Source: Acidobacteriota bacterium (GTDB taxonomy: Bacteria; Acidobacteriota; Vicinamibacteria; Vicinamibacterales; Vicinamibacteraceae). From it: DNA of 64,000 bases. The stretch covers positions 1 through 64,000 of the forward strand of contig JADLFL010000037.1 in NCBI GenBank assembly GCA_020845575.1, read 5' to 3'. Each line of letters opens with the position of its first letter. The stretch's first letter is position 1. Both the position numbers and the translations under genes were made by a program. The notes beneath the pieces are model-generated. The model ran no database searches and was not told the DNA's origin. It was given only the letters and a program-made list of their open reading frames with translations. Shown piece by piece: positions 1-8,742 of the stretch.

Positions 1-6
1 ACACTT

Positions 7-154
7 GTCAAAGTCCAAAGGCCAAAGGGAGAAGGACAATGACAGTCCCAAAGGTCAAAGCGCGAAGGTCCTTGGCCTTCTTCTCCCTTCTCCCTGCTCC
101 TTCCGCCTTTGGGACTGTCCTTGTCCTTTTTCCCTTTACCCTTTGGACTTTGAC
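7..154. repeat. CAAAGGG-type inverted-repeat element, copy 1
   Basis: The element starts GTCAAAGTCC and ends with the reverse complement GGACTTTGAC. Its arms are made of 7-nt units of the CAAAGGG/CAAAGTC kind and the centre is pyrimidine-rich. Two relatives lie at 8549-8739 and 10043-10236. The 3' end of the exporter gene on the minus strand, including its TAA stop, lies inside the right arm. Confidence 0.85.
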
Positions 155-1380
155 GGTCTTGTGGGCACCATCACGCTCGCCATGAGGAGTCCCCCGGCGA
201 TCGCGACGGCCGTGAGGATCATCGTGAAGCCGGCGGTCACGCCGACGATGACGTTCTGGTCGAGCAGACTGGTAAGCGATCGGTAGCCGATGCTGCCGGG
301 GAGCAGGAGCAGGAGCCCCGGCACGAGCGCCACCGATGCGGGGCCGTAGCCGCGTCTGTCGTACAGGTTCGCGAGCACGCCGACGACGAAGGCGCCGACC
401 GAGGCGGCGATGGCCGGGGCGAACGAGAGCGCGGCGAGGCGCACCGTCGTGTAGCCGATCGCGCTCGACAGCCACAGCCACGGGAAGTCGCGCAGCCGCG
501 CGCGCAGAAGGACGCCGAACGCCAGCGGTGCGACGCCGAGCGCGAGCGTGAGGCTCCATTCGGGCAGCCGTCGCGGCGCCAGCGAGCGCACCTCGCCGAC
601 GACCAGCTTGGCCACCTCGCCGCCGACGGCCACGCCGAACGCGATCGCGATGAAGACGAGGAACGCCCCGCTGAGTCGCGCGGTACCGGCGGCCAGGTGG
701 CGGCGCGCCAGTTCCGTCATGGCCACCGTGACCGTGAGGCCGGGCAGCAATGCGACCACGCCGCCGAGCGTGGCCGTCGGGATCGACAGCCTGATGCCGC
801 TCGTCGATGCCACGCAGTGGACGAGCAGCGACACGGCGAACGCCGCCACGAGCTCGAAGACGTGCGTGCCGTGCGGCAGCCTCCTTGACGCGAGCGAAAT
901 CGCACCGGTCAGCAGGCCCGCCACACCCGCGACAATGACTTCGTTGAGCCCCCCGGCCAGCACGCGACAGATCGCCGCCGATGACACGCCGTACGCCAGG
1001 ATGCGCACGATCGGCTTCGAGATCGCGGGCATCGCCATGATCGCGTCGATGCGCGCCGATCCCTCGAGCACGCTGACCTGGCCGGCCTCGACCTCGCGCG
1101 CCACGGCATCGAGACGCGCGAGCTTGCCGAGGTCCACGTCGCCCGGATACACGCGAATGAGGTGCGTGCGCTGCCGTTCCTGCGCGCCGAACGCGGCGAA
1201 GATCGACGTCGGCGTGGTGAAGAAGGCGGCCTCGAGACCGAGCCGCTCGCACATCGCGAGGAGCGCGTGCTCGAGCGCGTCGGCAGACAGTCCGTACACG
1301 TGCAGCGCCCGACCCAGACGCAGCACGAACCCTACCGCTGCATCGTCTGTCACCGCCGGTGAAGTCGCCGTGTCGGTCAT
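136..1380 (-). CDS. Threonine/serine exporter family protein (ThrE-like)
   Basis: This is a 414-residue inner-membrane protein of the ThrE family, which exports threonine and serine. The N-terminal part (about residues 18-130) is the soluble region typical of the DUF1212 half. From about residue 130 a series of hydrophobic segments matches the two membrane bundles, separated by a polar loop near residue 250. The length is a little short of the corynebacterial protein. The start codon overlaps the stop of the upstream cyclophilin gene by 4 nt (ATGA), so translation is probably coupled. The last residues (SKSKG) and the TAA stop are encoded by the CAAAGGG repeat, so the native C-terminus was probably replaced. 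The substrate is inferred from the family only. Confidence 0.85.
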   Translation of the reverse strand: MTDTATSPAVTDDAAVGFVLRLGRALHVYGLSADALEHALLAMCERLGLEAAFFTTPTSIFAAFGAQERQRTHLIRVYPGDVDLGKLARLDAVAREVEAGQVSVLEGSARIDAIMAMPAISKPIVRILAYGVSSAAICRVLAGGLNEVIVAGVAGLLTGAISLASRRLPHGTHVFELVAAFAVSLLVHCVASTSGIRLSIPTATLGGVVALLPGLTVTVAMTELARRHLAAGTARLSGAFLVFIAIAFGVAVGGEVAKLVVGEVRSLAPRRLPEWSLTLALGVAPLAFGVLLRARLRDFPWLWLSSAIGYTTVRLAALSFAPAIAASVGAFVVGVLANLYDRRGYGPASVALVPGLLLLLPGSIGYRSLTSLLDQNVIVGVTAGFTMILTAVAIAGGLLMASVMVPTRPSKSKG

Positions 1381-3545
1381 GGCTGCCGGGTGAACGCGCG
1401 GGCCGTCTCGATCGCGTCGCCCTCGACGATGTCGTCGATCGCGGAGGCATCGCCGACGATCGACCCGATGATCGTGTAGGCGAAGTCGAGGCGCGCGTTG
1501 TCGACGAGGTTGATGAAGATCTGGCCGTCGCCCGTGTCGGTACCGCGCGTGGAGATGCCGATGGTGCCGCGGACGTGGCTCAGGGTCGAGAACTCGTCGC
1601 GCGAGAATGCGTCAGCGCCTGCGTACTCGTTGGCCGACGGACTCCCGCCCTGCACGACGAAGCCGGGCTCCACGCGGTGGAACGTGAGGCCGTCCCACTG
1701 GCCTTCGCGCACCTGCGCGACAAAGCGCGCCACGGCTGCAGGAGCGTGAGTGCCATACAGGCGCAGCGTGAACGCGCGCCCGCCACGGAGACGCAGCGTG
1801 ACTGTCGTCCTGTCGAGCGCATCGACGTCAGCGGCCGTCGGCACCGACACGCGCATCTCATGTGGCGGTCGCTGTGGTGGTCGTGCGCCGAGAAGCGTCG
1901 CCACGCGATCGACGACGAACGGATCGGCGTCCGCGAGATAGGGACGAAGCGTCGCGTCACGATCGGGATCGATCGCGGCAATCGCATCCACGAGCGCGAC
2001 GCGCGGGTCGCGCGACGTCTCGCGATCCTGCGCGGTGATGCGTGCCAACGCTGCCCGCACCGCGGTCACCACCTTCGTCCCGCCCGTCGCGGACAGCATC
2101 GTCGCCGCTTCCAACACCAGCTGCCCGTCGTCGCTCGACAGCGCGGCGATTGCGGCCTCCGTCGCGCCAGGCAATCCGGCCTCGCGCCATGCGACGAGCG
2201 CCGCATGCCGCACATTGACGTGCGCGTCATCGGCCAGGCGCGTGATGACGTCGGCCTGCTTCGCGATCCCCGCAGCACGTGCCGCGTACATGCGCACCTG
2301 CCACGTCGCGTCGTCTGCCGCGCGCGCGATGAACTGCCGCGCGCGTGCGGCATCCGTCTTCGCGAGCGCGACGAGCGCATGCGCCCGCTCATGCCATTCG
2401 TCGCCGTGCCGAGTGTCCGGTTGCCGTTTGCCGGTTGCCGGTTGTCGACTGTCTTCGAATACACCGACTCCATTCAGACGTGTCGTACACGCGTCTGTGC
2501 ACGCGTGCGCATCGCCGAGCGCGTCGATGGCGGCGAGTCGGATGTTGACGTGCGAGTCACCAAGCGCGGCTGTCGCGATCTCCGGCAGAGCGGCGCCGAA
2601 GCGCGACACGACGGCATGCCGCACGATGACGGCCGGATCATCGAGCAGCCGACCAACGGGCTGACTTGTCCGCCGAAGCCGGTTCGATCCATCTGGCGCC
2701 CCTGCCGCGCGCCGACTGTCCGGTTGCCGGTTGCCCGTTGCCGGTTGCCGGCGAGAGACCGCCATCACTCCCAGCCTTCTGACCTGCGCGTCTGGATCCG
2801 CCAGGGCGAGGTCGCCCTGCGCCGTCGACACGGCGTCGAGCGCGACGAGTCCGGAGACGGCAAGGCGCCTGATGCGCGCGCGCAGCAGATCCTCCCCGGC
2901 CCCACGCACGTCTGCCGGCGTGTACATCGACGCGAGCAGCGCCACGAGATCGGGCGCGTCGGCCTTGACGCGCGCGCTGCGCCGTGCGAGGGCCTCCGCA
3001 CCCCGGGCGATGCCGAGGCCGACGAGAGCGGGCGGCCGGCCGTCCACGGCGAGTCGCGCGGCGAGGGACTGGAGCGCGCGCGCGGCCGAGGGGATGTCGG
3101 CGGCGTCGAACGGAAGACGGCCGTACTCCTCGGCGAGCGCCGCGCAGACGAGGATGTCGGTCTCGCGCGTCAATGCGTCGGCGAGCGCGCGCGATGCCGG
3201 CGCGAGTGCTGCGGGTTCGCCGGACCCGATGCTGGCGACGGCGAACGCGGCCTCGCGACGCACGTCCAGTGAGAGCGCGGTGAGTGCCGCGATCGCGAGC
3301 GGGAGGAACTCGGCGCGTCGGGTGCGGCCGATCGCGCGCAACGCGCGCACGCGGATGTCTGGAGCGTCGCTCGCGAGCGCCGCGTCGATCGTGGCGCGCT
3401 GTTCCGGCGTCGTGATGCGCGCGTTGTCGGCGCGCAGGATGGCCGTGTGCGGATCGGTGGATGTCGTCTGGGCCTGACTGCTCCCGAGCCCGGCCGCCAT
3501 CGCCAGTGCCACGAGCAGTGCGCTACGGCGTGGCGGCGAAGGCAT
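1377..3545 (-). CDS. HEAT-repeat protein with C-terminal cyclophilin-type peptidyl-prolyl isomerase domain
   Basis: The product has 722 residues. A signal peptide covers about residues 1-25. Alpha-helical HEAT-like repeats run from about 40 to 530, and a cyclophilin domain fills about 560-720 (FHRVEPGFVVQGGSP, GTIGIST and QIFINLVDN are typical). It probably acts as an envelope foldase on a helical scaffold. The ATG at 3545 overlaps the end of the peptidase gene by 23 nt; an upstream extension of the frame has no signal peptide and was rejected. Two short inserts, near residues 265-285 and 366-377, are encoded by CAACCGG heptads and read RQPATGNRQP-like. The first is followed by residues that match part of another dispersed repeat (54699-54756). 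Both inserts probably sit in loops between helices. Confidence 0.85.
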   Translation of the reverse strand: MPSPPRRSALLVALAMAAGLGSSQAQTTSTDPHTAILRADNARITTPEQRATIDAALASDAPDIRVRALRAIGRTRRAEFLPLAIAALTALSLDVRREAAFAVASIGSGEPAALAPASRALADALTRETDILVCAALAEEYGRLPFDAADIPSAARALQSLAARLAVDGRPPALVGLGIARGAEALARRSARVKADAPDLVALLASMYTPADVRGAGEDLLRARIRRLAVSGLVALDAVSTAQGDLALADPDAQVRRLGVMAVSRRQPATGNRQPDSRRAAGAPDGSNRLRRTSQPVGRLLDDPAVIVRHAVVSRFGAALPEIATAALGDSHVNIRLAAIDALGDAHACTDACTTRLNGVGVFEDSRQPATGKRQPDTRHGDEWHERAHALVALAKTDAARARQFIARAADDATWQVRMYAARAAGIAKQADVITRLADDAHVNVRHAALVAWREAGLPGATEAAIAALSSDDGQLVLEAATMLSATGGTKVVTAVRAALARITAQDRETSRDPRVALVDAIAAIDPDRDATLRPYLADADPFVVDRVATLLGARPPQRPPHEMRVSVPTAADVDALDRTTVTLRLRGGRAFTLRLYGTHAPAAVARFVAQVREGQWDGLTFHRVEPGFVVQGGSPSANEYAGADAFSRDEFSTLSHVRGTIGISTRGTDTGDGQIFINLVDNARLDFAYTIIGSIVGDASAIDDIVEGDAIETARAFTRQP
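2417..2449. repeat. CCGGTTG heptad array inside a gene
   Basis: About 33 nt of CCGGTTG-type units lie in frame within the HEAT-cyclophilin gene, where the minus strand encodes a RQPATGKRQP-like peptide. The flanks keep the reading frame open. Confidence 0.8.
2719..2752. repeat. CCGGTTG heptad array inside a gene
   Basis: This is the second in-frame array within the HEAT-cyclophilin gene. It encodes RQPATGNRQP on the minus strand. About 30 nt away (2660-2695) is a stretch resembling another dispersed repeat found at 54699-54756. Confidence 0.8.
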
Positions 3546-5448
3546 GACGGTCCTCGTCGGCCATGCGGTAACGGGCCGAGTATTCGAGCATCTGCGTCGC
3601 GAGGTCGAGCGGGTAGCTGACCGTGACGTCGACGATGGCGCCCGCGTCGTCGAGGACGGGGGTGAGGCGCGGCATGACCAAGCCGGTGTACGACGGCAGG
3701 TCGAGCCGATCCACGCGCGCGACGACTTCATCGCGCAGCGCCGGATCGAAGTGGATGCCGTACGCCTCGAAGAGCGCGACGGCCTCGTCGTACCGTCCTT
3801 CGGACTTGATGCGCTGCACGAGCGCGAGCATCCGTCCGACGCCTTCGTGGAACGCCTCGACGTCGACCACCACGTAGTACGTGCGCTCGTTGCGCGTGCG
3901 CCGTTCGATGGCGGAGGTGTGCGCCATCAGCCAGTGCACGATCGCCTGGCGATTGCGCATGTGGTCCTCTTCGAGGTGCGAGCCCTTGCGCACGCGGCGC
4001 AACTGCACGAGCGCGTTGCGTGCGTACGCCTCGAACTCGGCGCGCACCACGTCGGCATGGTGCTCGGCCTCGACGAGCCCCAGCTCCACCATCACGGGAT
4101 CGGCCACGAAGTACAGCGCCACGAGATCGGACCGCGTTTCTTCGAGCGTCGAATACTGCTCGCGCAGCACGCTGTGCGGCGATCCGACGCCGGGCGCCAT
4201 CCTGCCCGAGCCATGTCCGATCACTTCGTGCAGGCTCGTCGTCAGTTCACCGGCAAGCGCCTGCCAGCGACGCGATCGATCGCGCTCCTCCTCCGACCAG
4301 CAGAACTCCTCGCGCAGGCTTTCCGGCTGCGACTGCTCGTACGCGTGGGCGACGTTGGCCAGCGACACGGATTTGCTGCCGTACACCTCGCGGATCGCCT
4401 CGTCGTTCGGCAGGTTGATTCCGATGGCCGTCATCGGCCCCGCGTCGCCGCACTCCACGATCACGTCGATCGCGCGTGCCGACACGCCGACGACATCGGT
4501 GCGCCTGTACGCGACGTCGTACGGCATGTGCTCTTCGAACCATGCCGCGTGCGACGCGATGCGCCTGATGTCGGTCGTCTTCGCGCGGTTCTCGTGAAAG
4601 ACGATGCCTTCCCAGGCGCCCTTGTGGCCGCGGGCGTCGAGATAGACCTCGATGAAACCGTTGATCGTGTCGATGGCCGAATCGGCGTCGGCCACCCACG
4701 CGATGTCGTATGCGCGCCGGTCTTCTTCCTCACCAGTCTCGTAGAAGCGGATGAGGGCGTCGAGCGCGGCGGCCGTTGCGCGCGGCGCCACGTCGCGCGC
4801 CGCGCGGAGGTGATGCACCACGCGCGCGAGGGTCGCACCATAGCGCCCGCCCACGCGGTAGACCTCTTCGCGAAGCTGGCCGTTGTCGTCCTTGACCAGG
4901 CGCGAATTCAGGACGTAGCGCTCGTCGAAGCCGTCGAGATCCGCCGATGCGACGTTGGCGTAGAGGTTGTTCGCGCTGGCGTCGAGGATGTCCTCGCCGG
5001 GGGCCGGGGTCTTGCTCGTGACCATCGGCCGATACGTCTCGTCCAGGAAATCGCGTTCGTCGAGCGGTCTGGCCCGGAGGGCCGACCCTGCCACCTCGAG
5101 GGCGTGGCGCCATTGGTCGGGCGTGATCTCCAGGACGAACTTGCGCGACGTGATGTGTTCGTACGGACCCGAGTTGATCCAGAACAGCTTCGTGTAGCGC
5201 GCGATGGCGTCGGCGACGTGGGCGGGAAGCGCATCGCGCTGCCGGTACAACGCCTCGATCGTGTCGCGCATCGCGAGCGCGTGCTCGTAGCGCTGGTCGT
5301 AGTAGATGTCACGTCCGGCGAGCGCGGCCTCGTACAGGTGCCACGCGAGCCGCTTGTCCTCGATCGCGAGATCGGCGAACGCGTCGACGTACAACTGCAC
5401 GACGGCGGCCGGGCCAACGCGCTCGAGCAGGTACGTCCTGTTGCTCAT
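3523..5448 (-). CDS. Dipeptidyl peptidase III-type zinc metallopeptidase (M49)
   Basis: The 641-residue protein belongs to peptidase family M49, which removes dipeptides from the N-terminus of short peptides. The zinc motif HEVIGH (residues 407-412) has the HExxGH form special to this family, and the second motif TLEETRSD (434-441) supplies the third zinc ligand. No signal peptide is visible, so it is probably cytoplasmic. The ATG at 5448 overlaps the stop of the upstream nuclease gene (ATGA). A frame extension to 7251 is antisense to other genes and was rejected. Residues 121-127 (GSALRAR) are encoded by a 25-nt repeat also present in the histidine kinase gene at 16524-16548. Confidence 0.93.
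   Translation of the reverse strand: MSNRTYLLERVGPAAVVQLYVDAFADLAIEDKRLAWHLYEAALAGRDIYYDQRYEHALAMRDTIEALYRQRDALPAHVADAIARYTKLFWINSGPYEHITSRKFVLEITPDQWRHALEVAGSALRARPLDERDFLDETYRPMVTSKTPAPGEDILDASANNLYANVASADLDGFDERYVLNSRLVKDDNGQLREEVYRVGGRYGATLARVVHHLRAARDVAPRATAAALDALIRFYETGEEEDRRAYDIAWVADADSAIDTINGFIEVYLDARGHKGAWEGIVFHENRAKTTDIRRIASHAAWFEEHMPYDVAYRRTDVVGVSARAIDVIVECGDAGPMTAIGINLPNDEAIREVYGSKSVSLANVAHAYEQSQPESLREEFCWSEEERDRSRRWQALAGELTTSLHEVIGHGSGRMAPGVGSPHSVLREQYSTLEETRSDLVALYFVADPVMVELGLVEAEHHADVVRAEFEAYARNALVQLRRVRKGSHLEEDHMRNRQAIVHWLMAHTSAIERRTRNERTYYVVVDVEAFHEGVGRMLALVQRIKSEGRYDEAVALFEAYGIHFDPALRDEVVARVDRLDLPSYTGLVMPRLTPVLDDAGAIVDVTVSYPLDLATQMLEYSARYRMADEDRHAFAATP
5071..5095. repeat. 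25-nt dispersed repeat within the M49 gene
   Basis: The 25 nt beginning GGCCCGGAGGGCC are identical to 16524-16548. The two host genes lie on opposite strands, so the shared DNA encodes unrelated peptides. This points to a DNA-level repeat rather than protein homology. Confidence 0.85.
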
Positions 5449-6842
5449 GACCGTCCCTTCGCGCCGAGCGACACACGCTCGCGGTGCTGCGGGATGTGCA
5501 CGGACCACCCGAGCTGTCCGCGGATCTCCGTGGCGAGCACTTCCATCGCGTCGAGCTCCCCGTGGACGAGGAACGTCTGCGCGGGCGGACGCGTGAAGCC
5601 GCGCAGCCATCGCAGGATCTCCTGCTGATCGGCGTGCGCAGACATCTGGTCGTTCTTCACGATTCGCGCGGCGACGGGCACTTGCTCGCCGTGGATGCGG
5701 ACAGTCGTGGCGCCGTCGACCAGCGTCCTGCCGCGCGTGCCGGCGGCCTGGTAGCCGACGAACATGACGCTGTTGCGCGCGTCGGGGAGGATCTGCTTCA
5801 GGTGATGGAGCACGCGCCCGCCGGTCGCCATCCCGCTCGCCGAGATGATGATGCTCGGCGCGTCGGACCGCGTGAGCGCCTTGGACTCCTCGGCGTCGCG
5901 GATCACGTGCAGGCGGCGCACGTCGAACATCGGCCTGTGCGGGGCGTCGACCATGTCGGGATCGAGCTCCTGCGGCCGGTTCTCGTAGAACTCGAGCGCC
6001 TGTGCGGCCATCGGGCTGTCGACGTAGACGGGCACCGAGGGGATGCGACGGGCCTTCTCGAGCCGTTCGAGCCAGTACAGCACTTCCTCGACGCGGCCGA
6101 TTGCGAACGAGGGGATGACGACGCGACCGCCGCGTTCGACTGTGTCGTTCACCACGCGCGCCAGTTCGGCGCCACCATCGTCGGCACCGTGCGTCCTGTT
6201 GCCGTAGGTGGATTCGAGCAGCAGGACGTCGGCCTCGGCAACGGGCGCCGGATCGGGCAGCACGGGGCGGTCGTAGCGTCCGAGATCGCCGCCGAACAGG
6301 ATCGTCTTCGGGGCGTCGGCGAGCGTGACGCGCGCGAAGGCGGATCCGAGGAGGTGACCCGCACCGATGAACTCCAGCGTGACGCCCGGCGCAACGGGGA
6401 CCGGTACGCCGTACGACACGGGCTGGAGGTGCATGAGGGCCTTGCGGGCCTCGTCTTCGGTGAAGAGCGGCAGCGCGGGATGGTGCTTCGAGTAGCCGTG
6501 CTTGTTGGCCTGGCGCGCGTCCTCTTCCTGGATGCGCCCGGCGTCGGGCAGGACGAGCGAACACAGCTCGCTCGTACCCGGCGTACAGAAGATGCGGCCG
6601 GTGTAACCGCTGGCGACCAGCTTCGGCAGCCAGCCGCAGTGATCGAGGTGTGCGTGGGTGAGGATGACCGCGTCGATGTCGGTGGCGGTCACGCCGAGCT
6701 CGTGCCAGTTGCGTTCGCGGAGGGCCTTCAGGCCCTGGAACATGCCGCAGTCGACGAGCACGCGACGGCCATCTGTCGTGCGCAGGAGGTGTCTGGAGCC
6801 GGTGACGGTGCGGGCGGCCCCGAGGAAGGTGATGTCGCTCAT
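5445..6842 (-). CDS. MBL-fold beta-CASP ribonuclease (CPSF73/YSH1-like)
   Basis: The 465-residue protein carries a metallo-beta-lactamase fold with HAHLDHCG at residues 63-70, further metal-binding histidines (GAGHLLGS), and GGDLGRYD. A beta-CASP insertion follows and a C-terminal RMMBL segment ends the domain (SAHADQQEILRWL). Bacterial members of this family cleave RNA, so a role in RNA maturation or turnover in the cytoplasm is likely but not shown. It is first in a minus-strand operon with the M49 peptidase, cyclophilin and exporter genes. It is transcribed divergently from 6905, with 62 bp between the genes. Confidence 0.9.
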   Translation of the reverse strand: MSDITFLGAARTVTGSRHLLRTTDGRRVLVDCGMFQGLKALRERNWHELGVTATDIDAVILTHAHLDHCGWLPKLVASGYTGRIFCTPGTSELCSLVLPDAGRIQEEDARQANKHGYSKHHPALPLFTEDEARKALMHLQPVSYGVPVPVAPGVTLEFIGAGHLLGSAFARVTLADAPKTILFGGDLGRYDRPVLPDPAPVAEADVLLLESTYGNRTHGADDGGAELARVVNDTVERGGRVVIPSFAIGRVEEVLYWLERLEKARRIPSVPVYVDSPMAAQALEFYENRPQELDPDMVDAPHRPMFDVRRLHVIRDAEESKALTRSDAPSIIISASGMATGGRVLHHLKQILPDARNSVMFVGYQAAGTRGRTLVDGATTVRIHGEQVPVAARIVKNDQMSAHADQQEILRWLRGFTRPPAQTFLVHGELDAMEVLATEIRGQLGWSVHIPQHRERVSLGAKGRS

Positions 6843-6887
6843 GTAAGGCAGTTCGAGGGCGAAAGTGCCCGTATTCTATACTTCGCG

Positions 6888-6895
6888 AGGAGGAG
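6888..6895 (+). promoter_or_regulatory. Ribosome binding site of the DUF4412 gene
   Basis: AGGAGGAG lies 9 nt before the ATG at 6905 and only 6 nt before a GTG at 6902. Both starts are possible, and the ATG spacing is more usual. Confidence 0.6.
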
Positions 6896-6904
6896 TGAGC
6901 AGTG

Positions 6905-7696
6905 ATGCACGTTCGTATTGCGGGAGCGGTGGTCGGCCTGCTGGCCATGGCCGGCAGCGCGTCGGCAGACGTCAAGATGGTCACCCAGATGTCCGGCAGG
7001 ATGATGGGCCGGAGCGTGTCCGGCGAAACCATCACGTACGTCAAGGGGAACAGGATGCGAACCGACCAGGTGATGGGCGGCGCGCAGCTCTCCACGATCA
7101 TGAACGTGGATTCCGGTGAGTTGATCAGCATCAACCACAAGAACAAGGAAGCCGAGATCTGGAACGTCGTCCAGCTCTCGAAGACCATGAATGCCGCCGG
7201 CATCACGGCCGACGGCGTCGACGTCTCCATCACGCCGAACTCGCAGTCCAAGGAGATTGCGGGCTACAAGGCCACCGGCTACGACATGCGCGTGGCGGTG
7301 ACCTCGGCGATGGGCGGCGTGCAGGGCATGACGATGACGGTGACGATCACAGGGCCGTCGTTCCTGTCCAGCGCCGCACCCGGTGCGCAGGACTACGCGG
7401 CGTTCTACGCGGCAGCAGCCGAGAGGGGCTTCTTCTTCGGCGATCCGCGCGCGGCCAAGGCGCAGCCCGGCAACGCGAAGGGCATGATGGAGCTCTATCG
7501 CGCGATGGCCGAGAAGGGCGTCCCGCTGGAGTCGCAGCAGACGGTCAAGCTGTCGGGCGACGGCCCGATGGCGGGCATCCTCGCCAAGACGGGTGGCAGC
7601 GAGATCACGAGCACCGTGAGCAGCATCTCCGATGCCCCGCTGGCCGACGACCTGTTCGCGGTGCCGGCGGGCTACAAGGTCAAGCGACAGCAGTAG
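6905..7696 (+). CDS. Secreted DUF4412-like protein
   Basis: The product has 263 residues. A Sec signal peptide ends near ASADV (about residue 22). The rest resembles DUF4412 proteins: a beta-rich chain that begins with conversion of a reporter-like motif (KMVTQMSGRMMG) and ends in VPAGYKVKRQQ, a tail common in that family. The family has no known activity and is probably periplasmic. A GTG directly before the ATG could also start translation. The MTHFR-like gene follows after 14 nt and may be cotranscribed. Confidence 0.7.
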   Translation: MHVRIAGAVVGLLAMAGSASADVKMVTQMSGRMMGRSVSGETITYVKGNRMRTDQVMGGAQLSTIMNVDSGELISINHKNKEAEIWNVVQLSKTMNAAGITADGVDVSITPNSQSKEIAGYKATGYDMRVAVTSAMGGVQGMTMTVTITGPSFLSSAAPGAQDYAAFYAAAAERGFFFGDPRAAKAQPGNAKGMMELYRAMAEKGVPLESQQTVKLSGDGPMAGILAKTGGSEITSTVSSISDAPLADDLFAVPAGYKVKRQQ

Positions 7697-7710
7697 GCGC
7701 GCCCTCCGAC

Positions 7711-8574
7711 GTGACATCTTTCGCCGAGGCCCTGCGCGGGCCCTCGTCCGTCTACGCCGTCGAGCTCAGGCCGCCCCGCGCGGAGTTGAGCGCGGCGGCC
7801 GGGATGGACGCGTGGATCGACACCTACCACGCCGTCCGTCGCCTCGTGCGGCACGGCCATCACGTGTGCCTCACCGACAGCGCCGTCGGCGCGCAGGAAG
7901 AGGACAACCTGCGCCACCTCGTCCTCAATCTCGGAGACGATGTGCCGCGCGGGCACGTGGTGCCGTTCCTCACGTCGAAGCACACGCTGCAGTACTGCCT
8001 GACGTACGCCGATCGCGCGCACCTGCACGGGTTCCCGTCGCTGGTCGTCCTTGGCGGCGACAAGACGGTGGGGATCCCGCGCAGCGTCGAGCACGCATGG
8101 CAACTGCGCGCGGCGATTCGTCAGCGCCAGCCGTCGTTGCTGCTCGGCGGCTGGGCGAATCCGCATCGCCATCCCGAGCGCCAGGTGGACTTCCTCTCGG
8201 CGCCGGAGTTCACGGGTGAGTACTACCTGACGCAGGTGGCCACGCACCATCAGGTGGCCGACGTCGAGCGATTCCTGAACGAGGCCGCGCGCCGCGGCGT
8301 GACGATCCCCGGCGTGTTCGGCGTCTTCTACTACCGCAGCGCCCGCCGCCGCACGCTCGACATGCTCGCCGGGTTCATGCCCGTCCCTGTCGACGCCCTC
8401 GTCGAGGAGTTCGCCGGCGGCGCCACCCCCGAAGCCGTCTGCGCCCGCACCATCCGCACCCTCCTCGCCGCCGGCGTGCAGCACTTCTACATCAGCAACC
8501 TTCCACTTACGGATACAGACACGGTACTGCACCGCATACTGGACCTCAGTCAAAGTCCAAAGGGCAAAGGGTAA
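7711..8574 (+). CDS. Methylenetetrahydrofolate reductase-like TIM-barrel protein
   Basis: This 287-residue protein resembles MetF-type reductases, which reduce 5,10-methylenetetrahydrofolate using FAD. The N-terminus VELRPPR matches the family's ExxPP strand, and LVVLGGD and the C-terminal FYISNLP are in the right places. The middle is divergent, so the substrate is uncertain and it could be a relative with another C1 carrier. It starts at GTG with no clear ribosome binding site. The last residues (QSPKGKG) and the TAA stop come from the CAAAGGG repeat element. Confidence 0.65.
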   Translation: MTSFAEALRGPSSVYAVELRPPRAELSAAAGMDAWIDTYHAVRRLVRHGHHVCLTDSAVGAQEEDNLRHLVLNLGDDVPRGHVVPFLTSKHTLQYCLTYADRAHLHGFPSLVVLGGDKTVGIPRSVEHAWQLRAAIRQRQPSLLLGGWANPHRHPERQVDFLSAPEFTGEYYLTQVATHHQVADVERFLNEAARRGVTIPGVFGVFYYRSARRRTLDMLAGFMPVPVDALVEEFAGGATPEAVCARTIRTLLAAGVQHFYISNLPLTDTDTVLHRILDLSQSPKGKG

Positions 8575-8739
8575 CGGACAAGGACAGTCACAAAGGGCAA
8601 AGGGCAAAGGATCAAAGGGCAAGACGCAAGAGCCAAAGTGGTCGCTACCCCTTCGCGCGGAGGCCTTTGCCGTCCTCCTTCCTCCTTGCCGCTTCCGCCT
8701 TTTTCGCTGCCCTTGTCCGTTACCCTTTGGACTTTTGAC
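8549..8739. repeat. CAAAGGG-type inverted-repeat element, copy 2
   Basis: This 191-bp element lies between convergent genes. The left arm starts GTCAAAGTCC and holds tandem CAAAGGG units and GGGTAACGGACAAGG; the right arm carries the reverse complement. Its sequence, including the central CAAAGGCCTCC block, matches copy 3 (10043-10236) in reverse orientation. It supplies the stop of the MTHFR-like gene. Confidence 0.88.
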
Positions 8740-8742
8740 TTG

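Noticed and set aside
1359-3272. Long plus-strand open frame of 637 codons
   Set aside because: It is antisense to the HEAT-cyclophilin gene, which has clear domains and a signal peptide. Long shadow frames are expected at this GC content.
5449-7251. N-terminal extension of the M49 peptidase
   Set aside because: The extension is antisense or out of frame to the nuclease gene and contains arginine-rich shadow sequence. The ATG at 5448 overlaps the upstream stop as in the rest of the operon.
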